Made by a program: the position numbers and the translations under genes
Source of the DNA: Roseivirga sp.
Lineage (GTDB): Bacteria > Bacteroidota > Bacteroidia > Cytophagales > Cyclobacteriaceae
Direction of reading: 5' to 3'
Assembly: GCA_021404565.1 (NCBI GenBank)
Contig: JAAWWF010000001.1
Span: 1 to 64,000, forward strand
Length of the DNA stretch: 64,000 nt
Shown: in pieces, positions 61,273 through 64,000 of the stretch
Position numbering within the stretch: the stretch's first letter is position 1
How the letters are laid out: each line of letters starts with the position of its first letter
The notes under the pieces: generated by a model
What the model was told of the DNA's origin: nothing
Seen by the model: the letters and a program-made list of their open reading frames with translations, nothing else
The model's database searches: none

Positions 61273-62271
61273 CTACTTCAGGTGTTTTAGTACCTCCCAT
61301 GATTCGGTATCATAAGGGTTTCGTGCTGACAAGGCTTTGTAGATCTCACCTGCTTTTTCTTTCTCTCCCATATACAGATAGATCCTGCCCATATCTCTGC
61401 TAATCCTTCCTTTGTGATCAGGAAATTTTTCCATAATGAAATTGCAGAAAGCCAATGCTTTATTGAAGTGATGTTTTTGCATCAGCCTTTTGACTGGCAG
61501 TGTGACGGCAAAACCATCCTTCTCCAATCCCTTAACCAGTTCAAGATATTTGACTTTCGAAGCTTCCACACCCTCGGTGATAATCAGGTCCAGTACCTCG
61601 TCTATTTGTGCCGACAGTTCGCGCGGCCCCCATTTGAATGTATTGGGCTGCTTGGCCACAATGGCGAAATCAATTTCGACCTCCTCTGAAAGCACCTTTT
61701 CTCCCCAGCTACCTCCATGTACCTTAAAGTCATTTCTTTTCAGGGTTATGGTTCCTTTGAAGCCAATATTCAGATTGCTCCAAAAGGGATCGATAAAACG
61801 GCCCTGTGTCCTTTCAAAAGGGATGCTCAGCTCCTTTGTAATTCCCTTCATTGTCAGGTCTCCTACCACCATCAGGTTCCTGCCCTTCTTTTTCACCTCC
61901 TTACTTTTGAACGTGATCAAAGGATGGTTCTCGATGTCAAAGAATTTGTCCTTCTTCAGGTCCTTGTCCCTGGTTGAGCTTCCCGTATTAATAGTACCAG
62001 CATCAATGAGTAGAGAGATGGAGGTTTTCGTTAAATCCTCTTCATTGTACATGACCGTACCGCCAAAGCGACCGAAGGTTCCTTCCACATCGCTGAAACC
62101 AAAAAATCCGATGGAGAAGTTGAGTTTTGAATGAGACTTGTCAATGCTGAATATTTCAACGTCCATTCCGGGAAAGAGCTTTACCTCATCGGGCCAGTAG
62201 GATGTATCCTGAGCCCGGGAAATGACAATGATATTGAGTAGAAAAACAGCGAGTAAGAGTTTACGTTTCAT
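61273..62271 (-). CDS. Secreted YceI-family protein with C-terminal TPR-like helices
   Basis: The protein has 332 residues with a signal peptide (MKRKLLLAVFLLNIIVISRA). Residues ~35-210 are a YceI lipocalin-like barrel: EIFSIDKSHSKLNFSIGFFGFSDVEGTF, IDAGTINTGSSTRDKDLKKDKFFDIENHPLITFKS, MVVGDLTMKGITKELSIPF. YceI proteins bind isoprenoid lipids. From ~225 to the end it adds helices resembling tetratricopeptide units (FNKALAFCNFIMEKFPDHKGRISRDMGRIYLYMGEKEKAGEIYKAL), an unusual extension to the normal ~190-residue family. It lies four bases upstream of the DoxX gene. Confidence 0.88.
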   Translation of the reverse strand: MKRKLLLAVFLLNIIVISRAQDTSYWPDEVKLFPGMDVEIFSIDKSHSKLNFSIGFFGFSDVEGTFGRFGGTVMYNEEDLTKTSISLLIDAGTINTGSSTRDKDLKKDKFFDIENHPLITFKSKEVKKKGRNLMVVGDLTMKGITKELSIPFERTQGRFIDPFWSNLNIGFKGTITLKRNDFKVHGGSWGEKVLSEEVEIDFAIVAKQPNTFKWGPRELSAQIDEVLDLIITEGVEASKVKYLELVKGLEKDGFAVTLPVKRLMQKHHFNKALAFCNFIMEKFPDHKGRISRDMGRIYLYMGEKEKAGEIYKALSARNPYDTESWEVLKHLK

Positions 62272-62358
62272 GGCCTTTTTTTGACATAGAAACGGCTTTG
62301 TAGCAGAGCAGAAAAGGGTCTGGGACGAATATTACCTATTCTGTGACGAAATCGGAGG

Positions 62359-63207
62359 TCAGGTCGCCACCAGAATAGGCAGCAGGTTTTCGCGGTATGC
62401 TTTGGTAGAGGTAAGCTGGCGACCATTTTTCAGCTTCAGCAGATACTCCCCCTGATAAAGGTGCTCAAAACTATCCAGGAAATCGAGATTGATAATAGAA
62501 GAGCGATGCACCCTGATGAATGGTTCTCCTAGCTGTTTTTCGAGCTGACTCATGGTCTGGCGCAGGCGATACTGACCTTCGGTTGTATAGAGCATAATAT
62601 AATTACCCGATGCCTCACAGCTCAATATGCTAGCTGTATCGATCAGCTTAAATACTCCCTCCTCTTTTACCTTTATCTGAGATAGAGAATTGGGTTTGGG
62701 CTCTTCCACTATCACAGACAATTGCTGCGCTTTATGCTTACGGTAAAAGCTGATAGCTACCAGGGCAACTACGATAATCCAGTAGATGATTAAACCCATA
62801 ATGGAGCTCTCCAATATGACCAGCCGAAAACGCCAGAGCACCTCAAAGGGATTCGTACTGCCAAAGAAATCCATATCAAATACAAAGCGTGCTCCAAAGT
62901 CGAGTAACAGGGCCAATGACCTGTGCGCTACGGCCAGTGGCAGGCTTAGAAGCAAATGCGCCAGTAGTGCTCTGGCAACATTACCGGAGGTTGGGTCATA
63001 ACGTTTGTAAAACCGAATGAGCAGCGGGGTAAATAAGGCCCAAACTGCGGCTCCCGATGCCTGGAAAAAGAAATTCTGAACCCAGGTGCTGAAACCAAAT
63101 TTATGCAGCTGACCTATGGATGATTTGGTTGTAAGCAACAGCGCTATAAACAACCAAAAGACAATGATCGTCCAGATTCGGGTTCTTTTCTGAAACAGGC
63201 TCTCCAT
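62359..63207 (-). CDS. Membrane-anchored LytTR-family regulator
   Basis: The protein has 282 residues. Four hydrophobic helices (~12-165) are followed by a LytTR DNA-binding domain (~185-280): EEGVFKLIDTASILSCEASGNYIMLYTTEGQ, MSQLEKQLGEPFIRVHRSSIINLDFLDSF and LLKLKNGRQLTSTKAYRENLLPIL. It has no receiver domain, so it would respond directly to a membrane signal. Its ATG is divergent from the MmcQ/YjbR gene. Targets are unknown. Confidence 0.88.
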   Translation of the reverse strand: MESLFQKRTRIWTIIVFWLFIALLLTTKSSIGQLHKFGFSTWVQNFFFQASGAAVWALFTPLLIRFYKRYDPTSGNVARALLAHLLLSLPLAVAHRSLALLLDFGARFVFDMDFFGSTNPFEVLWRFRLVILESSIMGLIIYWIIVVALVAISFYRKHKAQQLSVIVEEPKPNSLSQIKVKEEGVFKLIDTASILSCEASGNYIMLYTTEGQYRLRQTMSQLEKQLGEPFIRVHRSSIINLDFLDSFEHLYQGEYLLKLKNGRQLTSTKAYRENLLPILVAT

Positions 63208-63353
63208 AATTGGATAAGACGTTTAAACATCCACCGAGGTTTGATTACCAGACAAAGTCCTGCCATTTCATTTTCAGGTCGCCCGATCATGCGGTATACA
63301 TTCTCCGTTTTTATAAAAGACGGTTACTTCGGCCAAAATTCATAAATTCATCT

Positions 63354-63713
63354 ATGATCACTGTTGATGACCTGCGAAAAATGGCCTTGGCCCTCACCGA
63401 AGTTACCGAGGAACCACATTTTGAGAAGAGCTCTTTCCGGATAAGAAAGAAGATTTTTTGTACACTCGATTCAGGCAAAAGACAAGCCGTATTAAAGCTT
63501 GGTGAAAATGATCAGTCAGTTTTCTGTGCTTACGACCCCGAGGCTGTCTACCCTGTGCCAGGTGCCTGGGGTAAAAAAGGTTGGACAATTTTTGAATTGG
63601 CTAAAACACATCAAGATCTCTTCAAAGATGCCCTTAGTACGGCCTATTGCACGGTTGCTCCTAAAAAACTGGCAGCACTTCATCACCCGCCTGAAGACGA
63701 TCTGGTCCTTTAG
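63354..63713 (+). CDS. MmcQ/YjbR-family protein
   Basis: The protein has 119 residues from the ATG at 63354, chosen because it gives the family start MITVDDLRKMALALTEVTEEPHFEKSSFRIRKKIFCTL; the open frame reaching back to 63210 adds 48 unlike residues. The later part has VLKLGENDQSVFCAYDP, PGAWGKKGWTIFEL and KDALSTAYCTVAPKKLAAL. The fold is a double-wing, DNA-binding-like CyaY-type domain, with no clear function. It is monocistronic. Confidence 0.85.
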   Translation: MITVDDLRKMALALTEVTEEPHFEKSSFRIRKKIFCTLDSGKRQAVLKLGENDQSVFCAYDPEAVYPVPGAWGKKGWTIFELAKTHQDLFKDALSTAYCTVAPKKLAALHHPPEDDLVL

Positions 63714-63766
63714 GGCTAGGGTCTGCTGATACAAATTTTATGAGTTTTAACATTTTTTAGCATTTC

Positions 63767-63781
63767 TGGCATGGCAATTGT
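63767..63781 (+). promoter_or_regulatory. Possible sigma54-like promoter
   Basis: TGGCAT (63767-63772), five bases, TTGT (63778-63781), 27 bp ahead of the ATG at 63808. It has the same spacing and TTGTC ending as the motif at 26675-26690 but a weaker -24 element. Confidence 0.3.
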
Positions 63782-63807
63782 CAGGGTGGTTTTAAACTTT
63801 TTCAATC

Positions 63808-64000
63808 ATGCAAAAACTCAAAATAACCATCTTGCTATTTGTCGCTTTGGTCAGCCAGGTAGCCGCCCAGGAATTTCTCACCCCTTATAACACTTTTGTG
63901 AGCGACAGGCTTGCCTACGTTATTACGCAGGAAGGCGACAGCATTTCAGGATACCTTAGAAGTGCTACTGAAGCCAGTGGTTTTATAAGAAGGGTGACGA
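63808..64000 (+). CDS. Start of a secreted protein, cut by the window edge
   Basis: The frame is open from the ATG at 63808 to the window end (64 residues seen). It has a signal peptide (MQKLKITILLFVALVSQVAAQ) and a mature part beginning EFLTPYNTFVSDRLAYVITQEGDSISGYLRSAT. The VITQEGDSISGYLRSAT pattern is common at the start of Bacteroidota secreted proteins of unknown function. No family can be assigned from this fragment. Confidence 0.75.
   Translation, partial: MQKLKITILLFVALVSQVAAQEFLTPYNTFVSDRLAYVITQEGDSISGYLRSATEASGFIRRVT

Overview
This window is a stretch of chromosome from a Bacteroidota bacterium, most likely a marine or soil member of the Cytophagales (Fulvivirga/Roseivirga-like). 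The evidence is lipoprotein signals of the SCxxD type, PKD/BspA-like giant surface proteins, LytTR regulators, DUF2851 and DUF6090-like proteins, a HmuY-like lipoprotein, a promoter of the Bacteroidetes TTTG/TAnnTTTG type, and intergenic palindromes. No rRNA, tRNA, CRISPR array, insertion sequence or prophage was seen. The organism assignment is inference from gene content.

Layout. 1-9467 (minus) is the N-terminal ~3155 residues of a giant secreted, modular surface protein that runs off the left edge. 9468-12955 holds a small ORF and two paralogous lipoproteins that flank an EreA/ChaN-like protein, with a ~170-bp imperfect palindrome between genes. 12952-24625 holds a membrane AraC-type regulator, then a five-gene operon (an ABC-substrate-binding/TolC fusion, RND adaptor, RND pump, K+-channel-like protein, class III nucleotide cyclase), and, divergently, a LytS/LytR-type two-component system. 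24975-28438 carries an M28 peptidase, a 37-residue membrane peptide with a sigma54-like promoter and its own terminator, and two Bacteroidota-type hypothetical proteins. 28487-38019 (minus) is housekeeping: nucleoside phosphorylase, TrhO, VOC protein, acyltransferase, DUF2851, PyrF, LolA, FtsK and PyrD. 38084-48292 mixes CorA, XerD, AroQ, RNase HI, TrmN6, a thiamine-binding-type protein, an esterase and several lipoproteins or hypotheticals.

48560-58763 (minus) is a complete tryptophan operon: trpL-trpE-[four-helix-bundle gene]-trpG-trpD-trpC-trpF-[membrane protein]-[GNAT]-trpB-trpA-aroF-[HEAT protein]. A leader peptide with three consecutive Trp codons precedes a strong intrinsic terminator, so attenuation control can be read from the sequence. 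The DAHP synthase at the end links the start of the shikimate pathway to Trp production. The operon is interrupted by several intergenic hairpins, and the four-helix-bundle gene is framed by a near-perfect 23-bp inverted repeat like an intervening sequence. 59245-64000 carries a PEGA lipoprotein, a second M28 peptidase, DoxX, YceI-TPR, a LytTR regulator, an MmcQ/YjbR protein and the start of a secreted protein.

The best candidates for something new are the four-helix-bundle/inverted-repeat cassette in the trp operon, the efflux operon with a fused TolC plus channel and cyclase, the set of word-like intergenic palindromes, and the small sigma54-type peptide gene.
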